DNA of 64,000 nucleotides from Mycobacterium sp. E787. Its GTDB lineage: Bacteria; Actinomycetota; Actinomycetes; Mycobacteriales; Mycobacteriaceae. A program made the translations under genes and the position numbers. Positions 8,740 to 16,513 of this stretch are shown here, in pieces. The stretch spans positions 124,001 through 188,000 of the forward strand of contig NZ_LZKL01000016.1 of assembly GCF_001668725.1 (NCBI RefSeq). The letters run 5' to 3'. Numbering within the stretch: position 1 is the stretch's first letter; each line of letters starts with the position of its first letter. Under the pieces are notes generated by a model. That model searched no databases and was not told where the DNA came from. It worked only from the letters and a program-made list of their open reading frames with translations.

Positions 8740-9195
8740 TCACGCCGGTCGACAACCCTTAAAGCTGATCCAAGAAGTTACCAAGCGCGGCGGAAAAAGG
8801 CCGTCCCAGTATGCTTCCCAAGCGCCTCCTCCACCGCCTGGACGAGTTGAGTGTATTAATCGTTGTCCCGAATAGCCGTTGTTGTGCTTCGCGGAGCGGT
8901 CATAGCAGGTCCCGTCGTGGGGCCTCCGCAAGAGGAGGCGCTCTTACCAGCGCGGGTAGCGCCAGCCGCTTCGTCATCCGAGCCACCCACGAGCTTGGGG
9001 TTGGCGTGTAATCCAGTCGGAGTTTGACGACGACATCTCATAAAGCAGAAGCAGGATAACGCTCCGATCCGGCCTCGACTCGCTGTCCTAAAGAGCTCAT
9101 CGGAGAGATGCGCCTAGTGCCCGCGCGTCGCCAAACTCAAGCGGGGTGCAGAGATTCAGTGTTTGTCAGGTCGATGACAAGCTACATTCCCGGAT
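8740..9195. other. Intergenic stretch without recognisable gene
   Basis: About 455 bases with short overlapping frames on both strands, none with a start, ribosome site and family match. A minus-strand snippet (LVQAVEEALGKHTGTAFFRRAW) ending near 8780 reads like the end of a protein and may be another gene remnant. No repeat or array is present. Confidence 0.35.
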
Positions 9196-9405
9196 GTGGG
9201 GTATCTCAGCGACCTCGACAAGCCCAACCTCACTGAGCAGCAGTTGTATGAGTACCTGCGCTACGAGGAAGATCTGCCGGTCACCCGACGCTCAATCAAG
9301 TACGCCGTGATGCGCCGCGAGATCGTTCCCAGGAGAATCGGTCGGAGCAACTATTTTTCCAAACCTGACGGACTCGACTGGGTTGCATCGCGGAAGCGGC
9401 GATAG
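9196..9405 (+). CDS. Small excisionase-like DNA-binding protein
   Basis: A 69-residue basic protein starting at GTG 9196. The sequence LTEQQLYEYLRYEEDLPVTR followed by IKYAVMRREIVPRRIGRSNY and a final DGLDWVASRKR has the order of a winged-helix/MerR-like excisionase fold, in which a short helix pair is followed by a basic wing. Such proteins act as directionality factors or small repressors in mobile elements. The match is by pattern only. It sits at the edge of the restriction-modification block, which suits a role in element mobility, but no integrase gene is found in the window. Confidence 0.55.
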   Translation: MGYLSDLDKPNLTEQQLYEYLRYEEDLPVTRRSIKYAVMRREIVPRRIGRSNYFSKPDGLDWVASRKRR

Positions 9406-9419
9406 GAGAAAGCAATTCG

Positions 9420-9755
9420 TCAGTCCAGGTCGTCGCCGCCCTTGCTCCCGACGCGACCTTCAAACATTGCCGTAAGCAGGTCCGCTACGGTCAGCGGCTC
9501 CTCCGGTTGTGCTTTCGCGAAATACAACCGCCGGACGCCGTTGTCCATATCGCGCAACTGGTATTCCGTCACCAGGGCTGCCTTCTTCAGCCGCTGAATC
9601 GATGACCGGATCGTCGACTCTGAGACGCCAAGATGCTGCGCCAGGTCACGAACCGATGCCAGCGACACTTCCCTCGGGTCCGATCCATCTGGCAGTTCGC
9701 TGTGTTTTGGCCAGTTCAGGTCCAACGCCTCAAGCACTCGGTAGTCGATATTCAT
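9420..9755 (-). CDS. Winged helix-turn-helix regulator
   Basis: This 111-residue protein carries a clear winged HTH: SLASVRDLAQHLGVSESTIRSSIQRLKKAAL as recognition helices at residues 30-60, followed by a strand-turn-strand wing (LVTEYQLRDMDNGVRRLYFAK). It resembles MarR/GntR-like DNA-binding domains without a ligand domain. AAGGAGG lies just before ATG 9755. It is a candidate controller of the restriction-modification genes to its right, because such modules often carry small C-protein-like regulators, but the link is inferred from position only. Confidence 0.7.
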   Translation of the reverse strand: MNIDYRVLEALDLNWPKHSELPDGSDPREVSLASVRDLAQHLGVSESTIRSSIQRLKKAALVTEYQLRDMDNGVRRLYFAKAQPEEPLTVADLLTAMFEGRVGSKGGDDLD

Positions 9756-9855
9756 TGATCCTCCTTAGCGGTGGTGAGGCGCACGGCGGCGCACAATGAA
9801 CGGCCGTTACGGCTTACGCTCAGCTCCGCTCGCTCCCCGGCTACCGAGCAGCGGT

Positions 9856-10131
9856 TCATGCATAATCGGCGAACCCAGAACGAGGTCCGGTTTGGACGAT
9901 CTCACCTCGGCGTCGCATGAATAGGTGGCTGCAGTTCGTGCACCGATACCAACGCGCAAACTCAACAATGCGCTCGCCCATGCCAACTAAGCGCAGATCT
10001 CCCTGGCACGCCGGGCACTGCGCGAGCAAGCGTTCAGCATGCTCGTCATCGCGCCACAGCTTTCCACACTCGGGACAGTCGAACCGCACGCCCGACCGCC
10101 ACACTCGCTTCTTCGCCCCTTTGGGGTCCAT
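9856..10131 (-). CDS. Zinc-ribbon protein
   Basis: A 91-residue protein with three Cys pairs: CPEC and CPAC in the N-terminal half, and CTNC followed by a final hydrophobic turn in the C-terminal half. This is the arrangement of one or two zinc ribbons, used to bind DNA, RNA or protein partners. ATG 10131 has GGAG upstream at a rather long spacing. Transcribed away from the methyltransferase gene, with the two start regions about 100 bases apart. No enzymatic domain is visible. It may be a small accessory factor of the restriction-modification block. Confidence 0.65.
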   Translation of the reverse strand: MDPKGAKKRVWRSGVRFDCPECGKLWRDDEHAERLLAQCPACQGDLRLVGMGERIVEFARWYRCTNCSHLFMRRRGEIVQTGPRSGFADYA

Positions 10132-10232
10132 TGCTCATACCACTCCTGTCCGGCTCCATAAAGGCACGCTAACAGCGGATTGACCTCACTCTACTGGCCG
10201 TTAAGGCCGCACGTCACGGTCGAGTTAGGGGG

Positions 10233-11657
10233 ATGACCTGGTGCGTCGCCGATGAAGCCGAGCCTGTCAGAGCCGCGAGCCGCAAACCTGTTGCAATGAG
10301 CAAGAGAGCATGGCGGCGGGAGCGGCGAGTCTATCGGAGTCTGTCAGCGGTCCCGTCTATCATCCGCAAGATGCTTGCTAAGCACGCTGAACGGCCCCTC
10401 GTAGTCGATCTATTCGCCGGTGCCGGTGGTTTATCCCTTGGCCTCGAACAGGCGGGTTACGACATAGCCGCCGCCGTTGAATTGGATCCGGTCCACGCCG
10501 CCGTGCATGAGTACAACTTCCCGTACAGCTCTACCTTCTGCCGGGATGTAGGCACCGTGACCGCTCAAGAGATTAGGTCCAAGTCGGCTCTCGACTGTTC
10601 AGAGCTGCATGCGGTTGTCGGAGGTGCCCCATGCCAGGGGTTCTCTCTCATAGGCAAGCGGGCGCTGGACGACCCGCGCAACCAACTGGTAATGGAGTTT
10701 GCGCGCCTCGTTCTAGAGCTGCAGCCGCGCTACTTCGTCCTCGAAAACGTTGCTGGCCTGACCGTTGGCAACCATCGGAAGTTTCTTGACGAGGTCGTCG
10801 ACCTTTTCGACGACGCCGGATACCGGGTTCTCACGCCGTATCGCGTGCTCCAAGCTGCGGAATTTGGAGTACCCCAGTCGCGGCGTCGCCTGTTTCTGAT
10901 TGGCGCTAGGAGCGATGTCGACCTGCCGTCGTACCCAACTCCTACGCATACCGCTGGCAGCATGCGCGGAGTGGCGCAGCAGGGATTTCTGCCGCTATCG
11001 CCCACGGTGTGGGATGCTATCGGCGACTTGCCGGACGCCGACGAGTTTGACGAGCTCATCAACGGAGACTCAGTCATCGCCAAGTTCGGCAAGCCTTCGG
11101 CTTACGCCGCCCCTCTGCGCGGGATTGAGCGGGAACCGACCGACTTCTCACATCTCCGCGTCTTTGACGAGAAGCTGCTGACTTCGTCGATGCGCACAGA
11201 GCACACGGCACTATCACAGACACGCTTTGCAAAGACCAAACCCGGCACTGTGGAGCCGGTGAGCCGTTTTCTGCGCCTGCACCCTGAAGGCATCTCCAAT
11301 ACACTTCGGGCCGGCACGTCCTCGGACCGAGGTGCGTACACATCGCCGCGACCGATCCATCCCACCTTGCCAAGGGTGATCACGGTGCGTGAGGCCGCAC
11401 GATTGCACGGATACCCTGACTGGTTCAGGTTCCACATGACGAAGTGGCATGGGTTCCGGCAGATTGGGAACAGCGTTCCTCCCCCATTGGCGCGGGCTGT
11501 AGCGGCGAGCTTGCTCGACGCCGACAAGGTGGTCCGAACAGTGGGAAGAATCCTCGACGAAGATCGCGATGAGAAACTGCTCTCCTACAACGCGGGCAAG
11601 GCCGAGCGCCATTTCGGCATAGAGGACCGGGTAATCCCGCAGCGAGATCGAAAGTGA
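10233..11657 (+). CDS. DNA (cytosine-5) methyltransferase
   Basis: The 474-residue product carries the ordered motifs of a C5 methyltransferase: FAGAGG (residues 61-66, SAM binding), the catalytic PCQ at 133-135 with Cys134, ENV at 171-173, QSRRRLFLIG (motif VIII), TVREAARLHGYPDWF (motif IX) and QIGNSVPP (motif X). The region between VIII and IX is the target-recognition part. The conserved domain begins near residue 55; ATG 10297 is an alternative start. It would methylate the host DNA at the sequence cut by the endonuclease nine bases downstream. The recognition sequence cannot be read off. Confidence 0.95.
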   Translation: MTWCVADEAEPVRAASRKPVAMSKRAWRRERRVYRSLSAVPSIIRKMLAKHAERPLVVDLFAGAGGLSLGLEQAGYDIAAAVELDPVHAAVHEYNFPYSSTFCRDVGTVTAQEIRSKSALDCSELHAVVGGAPCQGFSLIGKRALDDPRNQLVMEFARLVLELQPRYFVLENVAGLTVGNHRKFLDEVVDLFDDAGYRVLTPYRVLQAAEFGVPQSRRRLFLIGARSDVDLPSYPTPTHTAGSMRGVAQQGFLPLSPTVWDAIGDLPDADEFDELINGDSVIAKFGKPSAYAAPLRGIEREPTDFSHLRVFDEKLLTSSMRTEHTALSQTRFAKTKPGTVEPVSRFLRLHPEGISNTLRAGTSSDRGAYTSPRPIHPTLPRVITVREAARLHGYPDWFRFHMTKWHGFRQIGNSVPPPLARAVAASLLDADKVVRTVGRILDEDRDEKLLSYNAGKAERHFGIEDRVIPQRDRK

Positions 11658-11666
11658 ACTGTCCCG

Positions 11667-12494
11667 ATGCCTAGAAGGACGCCCCGAGAGTCGGGCACCT
11701 ACGTCAGGATCATCTCGCACATCTTTGGCAACAGATATGTCGAGGGTGACGCTGAAGTCTCCTTCCCACGCCAGGACATACCCGACGCAGCGGATGCCCT
11801 CGGACTGGACCGACCGGCGAACTACGGGGACGTAATCTACACATTCAGGTACCGAGGCTCTATGCCGAACGCCATCGACGCGAAGGCGCCAGCGGGCAAG
11901 CAGTGGATCATCCGTGGAGATGGGCGCGGGCGGTATAAATTCTGCGCCGTCTCCGAAACGGTAGTGATCCCATCGCCGACTTTGGTGGTCACCAAGGTGC
12001 CCGATGCAACGCCGGAAATTATCCGCGCCAACGCTCTTGGAGACGAGCAGGCGGTTCTCGCACTCGTGCGATACAACCGGCTGATCGACACATTTCTCGG
12101 TCTGACCGCGTACTCGCTACAGAATCACCTTCGGACAACGGTGCCCTCGATGGGACAGGTGGAAGTCGACGAGATATATCTCGCGGTGGATACGCACGGC
12201 GTGCAGTACGTGCTCCCCGTCCAGGCTAAGGGCGGAAATGACGTGATCGGCCTCACCCAGATCGAGCAGGATGTCGAGGTTTGCAAGAACAAGTTCCCCG
12301 ATTTGGTTGGTCGGCCCATCGCGGCGCAGTTCATGGGATCGGTGATCGCGCTATTCGAGTTGGCAGTCCAGAATGAAGAGCTGGTGGTGGTGAGGGAAGC
12401 GCACTACGAACTGGTGCAGTACGACGACATCACACCCGAGGACAGAGAACTGTTCAGGATTCAGGCGCAGCTTCCGCCGGTCGATTCGTCGTAG
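11667..12494 (+). CDS. Putative type II restriction endonuclease
   Basis: A 275-residue protein with a PD-(D/E)XK-like core: GQVEVDEIYLAVD (Asp168/Glu169 region, Asp175) then VLPVQAKGG with Gln186 and Lys188, followed by an IEQD helix, the pattern seen in a group of uncharacterised restriction endonucleases. An N-terminal domain of about 160 residues (YVRIISHIFGNRY, a Gly-rich RGDGRGRYKF strand) may read the DNA site. It lies nine bases after the methyltransferase, which supports the assignment. Its 3' end overlaps the convergent vsr gene by 41 bases. The family call is from sequence pattern; cleavage site unknown. Confidence 0.8.
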   Translation: MPRRTPRESGTYVRIISHIFGNRYVEGDAEVSFPRQDIPDAADALGLDRPANYGDVIYTFRYRGSMPNAIDAKAPAGKQWIIRGDGRGRYKFCAVSETVVIPSPTLVVTKVPDATPEIIRANALGDEQAVLALVRYNRLIDTFLGLTAYSLQNHLRTTVPSMGQVEVDEIYLAVDTHGVQYVLPVQAKGGNDVIGLTQIEQDVEVCKNKFPDLVGRPIAAQFMGSVIALFELAVQNEELVVVREAHYELVQYDDITPEDRELFRIQAQLPPVDSS

Positions 12495-12915
12495 TATTCG
12501 ACGCACGGACGACCTCCACGATCTGGGCTGCTACGTCGCCGGGGGGATCGTGCGCCCAGAATCTCAGCACTCGCCAGCCGAGATCTTCTAGACGGCTTGT
12601 TGTTTCGGCGTCCCTTGCCGAGTTAGCTTCGATCTTCGGGTTCCAGTAATCACGGTTTGACTTGGAAGGCACGTAGTGAAGCGGGCAGCCGTGCCAAAAA
12701 CAACCGTCGACGAATACGGCTACCCGAGCTTTGGGGAACACGATGTCGGCAGTCCGCCGAAGCCCGACGACAGGCCGAACGTTCACGCGGTAGCGGAGTC
12801 CGGCGGCGAAGAGCAGCCGACGCACGGCTAACTCTGGTCGGGTGTCTCTGGAGCGGTTCCCTTGCATGACATTGCGTGCCCTGTCCGAAGTCGCCCAGGA
12901 GTGGCCCCTACTCAT
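12454..12915 (-). CDS. vsr: Very short patch repair endonuclease Vsr
   Basis: The 153-residue product matches Vsr: NRSRDTRPELAVRRLLFAAG at the N-terminus, the catalytic Asp57 in TADIVF, FVDGCFWHGCP (residues 68-78) with the metal and zinc ligands, and YWNPKI at 90-95. Vsr nicks DNA 5' of T in T:G mismatches left by deamination of 5-methylcytosine, so it protects the host from mutation at the methyltransferase's sites. ATG 12915 gives the usual family length; an ATG 14 codons upstream is possible. Its 3' end overlaps the endonuclease gene tail to tail by 41 bases. Confidence 0.92.
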   Translation of the reverse strand: MSRGHSWATSDRARNVMQGNRSRDTRPELAVRRLLFAAGLRYRVNVRPVVGLRRTADIVFPKARVAVFVDGCFWHGCPLHYVPSKSNRDYWNPKIEANSARDAETTSRLEDLGWRVLRFWAHDPPGDVAAQIVEVVRASNTTTNRPAEAAPES

Positions 12916-12999
12916 CCATCCATGGGAGCACACCTCGACGCATTCATGACGCTTCACGTTGCGCCTCGCCGCTCCCTACCGGCTTGGCCAGCGGCTAGA

Positions 13000-13212
13000 T
13001 CATTTGGTTCTACGAGTGACAAACGAGTCGACTATGTGCTTGTGCAGGAACTTGCCGTGCGAGTCCGCCGACATGAGCTGGCGATACAACAGTTCGGGAA
13101 CGTTGTCGTATTCGTAAATCCATCCGTTCCGAAACTCCACCTCAAGAATATGGCGGTGCTTGTCATAACCGATGCTGTGGATGATCTGGGACTCCACGAC
13201 CTCACGACGCAT
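13000..13212 (-). CDS. KTSC domain protein
   Basis: A 70-residue protein that is almost entirely a KTSC domain: IHSIGYDKHRHILEVEFRNGWIYEYDNVP, LYRQLMSADSHGKFLHKHI and a closing SFV. The Ser/Lys/His-Gly-Lys-Phe region corresponds to the K-T-S-C signature segment of lysyl-tRNA-synthetase-associated domains. Stand-alone KTSC proteins are often found in phages and mobile elements and their role is not settled. The start at ATG 13212 lacks a strong ribosome site; GTG a few codons downstream is possible. It is the last gene of the island before the tRNA-like remnant. Confidence 0.8.
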   Translation of the reverse strand: MRREVVESQIIHSIGYDKHRHILEVEFRNGWIYEYDNVPELLYRQLMSADSHGKFLHKHIVDSFVTRRTK

Positions 13213-13435
13213 GAGATGCCAACCTGCTCATTGACCTACCTTAGGGCGGCGGTCGTAGGCTATTCGCTGCAGCGGATCGCCACCCGGAGTGGTTAATCTC
13301 AGAACCTTGCCCGGTGTCGCCGGGACAAGGGCTCAGCGAGCCGGCGCCACACCCATAGGATCAGCGATGAAAGTAACGGCTGTGTCCAGGGAGCCGGTGA
13401 GTATGCAGCATGGTGAAGAGAAAGTCGCCTGTGAA

Positions 13436-13478
13436 GTGGGGCGGGCGGGGCTCGAACCCGAGGCCACCGGATTATGAG
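13436..13478 (-). other. tRNA-like 3' half, possible att remnant
   Basis: Read on the minus strand, this stretch contains CTCATAA, identical to the tRNA-Met (CAT) anticodon loop, then a T-arm with GGGTTCGAGCCCC and a 3' acceptor strand CCGCCCC followed by A. The T-stem has one mismatch (T49/C65) and no matching GGGGCGG 5' acceptor strand exists upstream in that register, so it is not an intact tRNA. Elements that integrate at tRNA genes leave such 3' fragments. A full tRNA of 73 bases was considered and found weak. Confidence 0.5.
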
Positions 13479-13525
13479 CCCTTTGCCAGCGGCCTGACTT
13501 TCTCCCGCCTCGAAGCAAATCCACC

Positions 13526-13978
13526 TTAAGGCCGAGGCGGCAATGCCGACAACCACCCATCCGAAAGCAACTCCAATAACTGCCCATCCGGATCCCGAAT
13601 CATCGCCATCGCTTCCGTCACCGTCCCGTCGACCACCGCTCCCCCGAACTCCTTGACCTTCTCCAACGCGCCGGCGAGATCGGACACCGAAAACGAGATG
13701 TGCGTCAGCCCAATCTGATCCATGACGCGTTCCGATCCGACGTGAACTTGACGCTTCGAGTAGTCCATGAGTTCGAGGACAAAGCCGTCGCGCACTAGAT
13801 AGGTCGCATGTACCCCGAGCGGCTCGGGAAGCTGCACCAGCTTGGCGGTGGGGCCGTCGGGTGGGTCAAGCTCCCACCAGAACTGAAATCCGAGCACGAT
13901 CTCGTAGAACCGCCGCGACCGCTCGCGATCGGAGACACATAATCCGACATGGTTGAACGTCGTCCGGTGACTGCTCAT
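13526..13978 (-). CDS. VOC/glyoxalase family protein
   Basis: The 150-residue protein is a single vicinal-oxygen-chelate fold: FNHVGLCVSDRERSRRFYEIVLGF at the N-terminus (His as first metal ligand), a central strand FVLELMDYS (Glu ligand), and the second module GLTHISFSVSDLAGALEKVKEFGG ending with IRDPDGQLLELL. This is the classic glyoxalase/bleomycin-resistance/dioxygenase layout with a metal site of His and Glu residues. GAAAGG precedes ATG 13978. It is divergently arranged from the P450 at 14065, 86 bases between starts, so they may share control. The reaction is unknown. Confidence 0.88.
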   Translation of the reverse strand: MSSHRTTFNHVGLCVSDRERSRRFYEIVLGFQFWWELDPPDGPTAKLVQLPEPLGVHATYLVRDGFVLELMDYSKRQVHVGSERVMDQIGLTHISFSVSDLAGALEKVKEFGGAVVDGTVTEAMAMIRDPDGQLLELLSDGWLSALPPRP

Positions 13979-14064
13979 CGCGGCCTTTCTCAACGAACCC
14001 ACGGCGTAATATTGCAAAGATAGTGTAGAAAGCCGAGCTCCCGTCGCGGTGGAGGACTTTCCAG

Positions 14065-15318
14065 ATGACAACGCGTCCCGACGTCACCGACGACGCCCTG
14101 GTCGACTTCGACCACCACTCCGACGACTTCAACCTCAACGAACTGGCCATCAACGCCGACCTGAGGCAACGCTGTCCGGTGGCGTGGAACGAGCACTACG
14201 ACGGCTTCTGGTTCCTCAGCAGCTACGCCGCGGTAAGCCAGGCGGCAAGAGACGGCGACACGTTCGCCCACAAATACGAACCCGACGCCGAAGACGGCGT
14301 CGACTACCAGGGCGAGATGGGCGTCCCGCGCCCCGAAGGCCAGCCGGCCCTGGGCATCGGCGAGATCGACGGCCCCTACCACCTGGCCCTACGCCACGCG
14401 CTGGCTCCATTCCTCTCCCCTGGAGCCGTGCAAAAGCTGAAGCCGTTCATGGAAGAACAGGCCCACGAGTTCCTCGACCAGAAAATCGAAGACGGTTACA
14501 TGGACCTGGTGCTCGACTACGCCAGCCCGGTGCCGGCGATCCTGACCATGAAGCTGATGGGTCTGCCGTACGACAACTGGCACCTCTACGCCCACCTCTT
14601 CCACTCCGTCATGGCCGTCCCGCAGGACAGCCCGGAGTACCTCGAAGCCATCGCCAAGGTCCCGGAAATGATGCAAGGCGTCCTCGACTACGCGGCCACC
14701 AGGCGAGCGAACCCGAAAGACGACCTGACCAGCTTCCTGCTCCAATTCGAATTCGACGGCCACCGCCTCACCGACGAACAGCTGCTCAACATCCTCTGGA
14801 ACCTCATCGGCGGCGGCGTCGACACCACCACCTCGCAGACCGCGCTGACGCTCCAACACCTGGGCACCCACCCGCAACTGCGCCAACAACTCATCGACCA
14901 CCCCGAGCTCTACCGCACCGCCACCGACGAATTTCTGCGCTACTTCTCGGTCAACCAAACCCTGAGCCGCACCGTCACGAAAGACGTCGAGCTCAACGGC
15001 CAACGCCTCCGCAAGAACGACAGAGTCGTCATCAGCTGGCTCTCCGCCAACCACGACGAAAACGAATTCGAAAAACCCGACGAGATCATCCTGGACCGAA
15101 CACCCAACCGCCACCTCGCCTTTGGGCTCGGGCCGCACCGCTGCATCGGCTCGCACCTCGCGCGGCTGATGTCCGAGGTGATGGTCAAGGCGGTGCTCGA
15201 CCGCATCCCCGACTACCAAGTCGACGTCGACAACGTCCACCAATACCTCGGCAACCCGAGCATGACGGGGCTGGGCAAGCTGCCGGTCACCTTCACCCCG
15301 GGAACCAAGCGGGGCTAG
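14065..15318 (+). CDS. Cytochrome P450
   Basis: A 417-residue bacterial P450. The I-helix reads GGGVDTTTSQ, the K-helix ExxR is DEFLRYF, and the heme loop is FGLGPHRCIGSHLAR with the Cys ligand at residue 360. It has no membrane anchor, as usual for bacterial P450s, and needs ferredoxin and reductase partners not seen next to it. The downstream alpha/beta hydrolase gene begins at the base after its stop, so the two are surely one operon. The I-helix lacks the usual acid-alcohol pair order (DTTT instead of xxDT/ET is kept in part), giving no substrate hint. Confidence 0.95.
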   Translation: MTTRPDVTDDALVDFDHHSDDFNLNELAINADLRQRCPVAWNEHYDGFWFLSSYAAVSQAARDGDTFAHKYEPDAEDGVDYQGEMGVPRPEGQPALGIGEIDGPYHLALRHALAPFLSPGAVQKLKPFMEEQAHEFLDQKIEDGYMDLVLDYASPVPAILTMKLMGLPYDNWHLYAHLFHSVMAVPQDSPEYLEAIAKVPEMMQGVLDYAATRRANPKDDLTSFLLQFEFDGHRLTDEQLLNILWNLIGGGVDTTTSQTALTLQHLGTHPQLRQQLIDHPELYRTATDEFLRYFSVNQTLSRTVTKDVELNGQRLRKNDRVVISWLSANHDENEFEKPDEIILDRTPNRHLAFGLGPHRCIGSHLARLMSEVMVKAVLDRIPDYQVDVDNVHQYLGNPSMTGLGKLPVTFTPGTKRG

Positions 15319-16512
15319 ATGCCCGACAGCCGCAGAACCGCCAACCCCTTGGCACAAGCACTAGGACCGTTCACCCGAACCGGCGGCTTCTACGCCCGCG
15401 CCTGGGGCACCTATTTGGATCGCCAGCCCGACGAGCTACCGGTGGCCCGCCCCACCATCGCACTGGCGGCGCAGGCGTTCCGCGACGAAATCCTGCTGGC
15501 CGGCTTCAGCCTGCTACGCCACGCACCCGACGCCGATACGCTGGGCCGGATCAACGAGGAAGTCCTTGCGGCACAAGACTTCTACGAAGACAAGGGCTGG
15601 CTCGACAACCCCGAAGGGTTCTTTGCCCCGCCGCCACCGCTGACCGACGTCACGGTCAAGCGCGTCAGCAGCATGGGACGCAACTACGAGCGGCTGTCCT
15701 TCGACAGCGAGTACGAGCCACATGAAGGCGAACCGGGCCGCGAGCGGTGGTTGAGCTACAGCGGCAACAACCGGGAATACGCCCTGATGTTCCGGCACCG
15801 CCGGCCGCGGCCCTGGCTGATCTGTATCCACGGTGCGGAGATGGGCCGGGCGGCGCTCGACCCGATGCTGTTCAACGCCTGGCACCTCTACCGCGACCTC
15901 GACCTGAACGTCGTGCTTCCCGTCCTTCCCATGCACGGCCCCCGAGCCCGCGGCGCACCGAAGTTCCCCAGCGAGGACGTGCTCGACGACGTCCACGGCG
16001 CCGCGCAGTCGGTCTGGGACATCGGGCGACTCATCACCTGGATCCGTGGAGAGCGGCCGGACGCCAGGATCGGGCTCAACGGCATCTCCCTCGGCGGTCT
16101 GATCTCGTCGCTGGTCGCCAGCCTCGACGACGGCCTCACCTGCGCGATCCTCGGCGTGCCGGCCGTCGACCTGGTGAACCTGGTCGGCCGCCACGCCGGC
16201 CTCAGCGGCCACGCCGCCCTGCGCCACACGATGAACTCGGCCAAGCCCCTCGGCCGGATGATCTCGCCGCTGGCGCTGACCCCGCGCGTGCCGCAAGAGG
16301 GACGCTTCATCTACGCCGGCCTCGCCGACCGGCTGGTACACCCGCGCGACCAAGTCACCCGGCTCTGGGAACACTGGGGCAAACCCGAAATCCAGTGGTA
16401 CCCGGGCGGTCACACCGGATTCTTCCGCTCGCGGCCGGTGCAGCGCTTCATCGACGACGCGCTGGTGCAGTCCGGGCTCGTCGACCCGTCCCGGATACGA
16501 CGCGGACGGTAG
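15319..16512 (+). CDS. Alpha/beta-hydrolase paired with P450
   Basis: The 397-residue protein has a hydrolase core after a long N-terminal region. ICIHGAEMGRA is the oxyanion-hole strand, LNGISLGGLISS holds the nucleophile Ser, and YPGGHTGFF near the C-terminus supplies the His; YAGLADRLVHP probably carries the acid. The N-terminal 130 residues are helical and unmatched. ATG 15319 follows the P450 stop directly, so translation is likely coupled. A P450 followed by a hydrolase suggests consecutive steps on an ester or lactone, for example hydroxylation and then hydrolysis. That order is an inference. Confidence 0.82.
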   Translation: MPDSRRTANPLAQALGPFTRTGGFYARAWGTYLDRQPDELPVARPTIALAAQAFRDEILLAGFSLLRHAPDADTLGRINEEVLAAQDFYEDKGWLDNPEGFFAPPPPLTDVTVKRVSSMGRNYERLSFDSEYEPHEGEPGRERWLSYSGNNREYALMFRHRRPRPWLICIHGAEMGRAALDPMLFNAWHLYRDLDLNVVLPVLPMHGPRARGAPKFPSEDVLDDVHGAAQSVWDIGRLITWIRGERPDARIGLNGISLGGLISSLVASLDDGLTCAILGVPAVDLVNLVGRHAGLSGHAALRHTMNSAKPLGRMISPLALTPRVPQEGRFIYAGLADRLVHPRDQVTRLWEHWGKPEIQWYPGGHTGFFRSRPVQRFIDDALVQSGLVDPSRIRRGR

Positions 16513-16513
16513 C

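Noticed and set aside
13436..13508. A complete tRNA on the minus strand
   Set aside because: The 5' strand GCGGGAG pairs only in a register that breaks the T-arm, and the anticodon stem has only three pairs, so I keep only the 3' half as tRNA-like.
14049..15725. A 558-codon plus-strand frame over the P450
   Set aside because: It is in another frame of the P450 gene and is full of Arg and Pro, with no motif.
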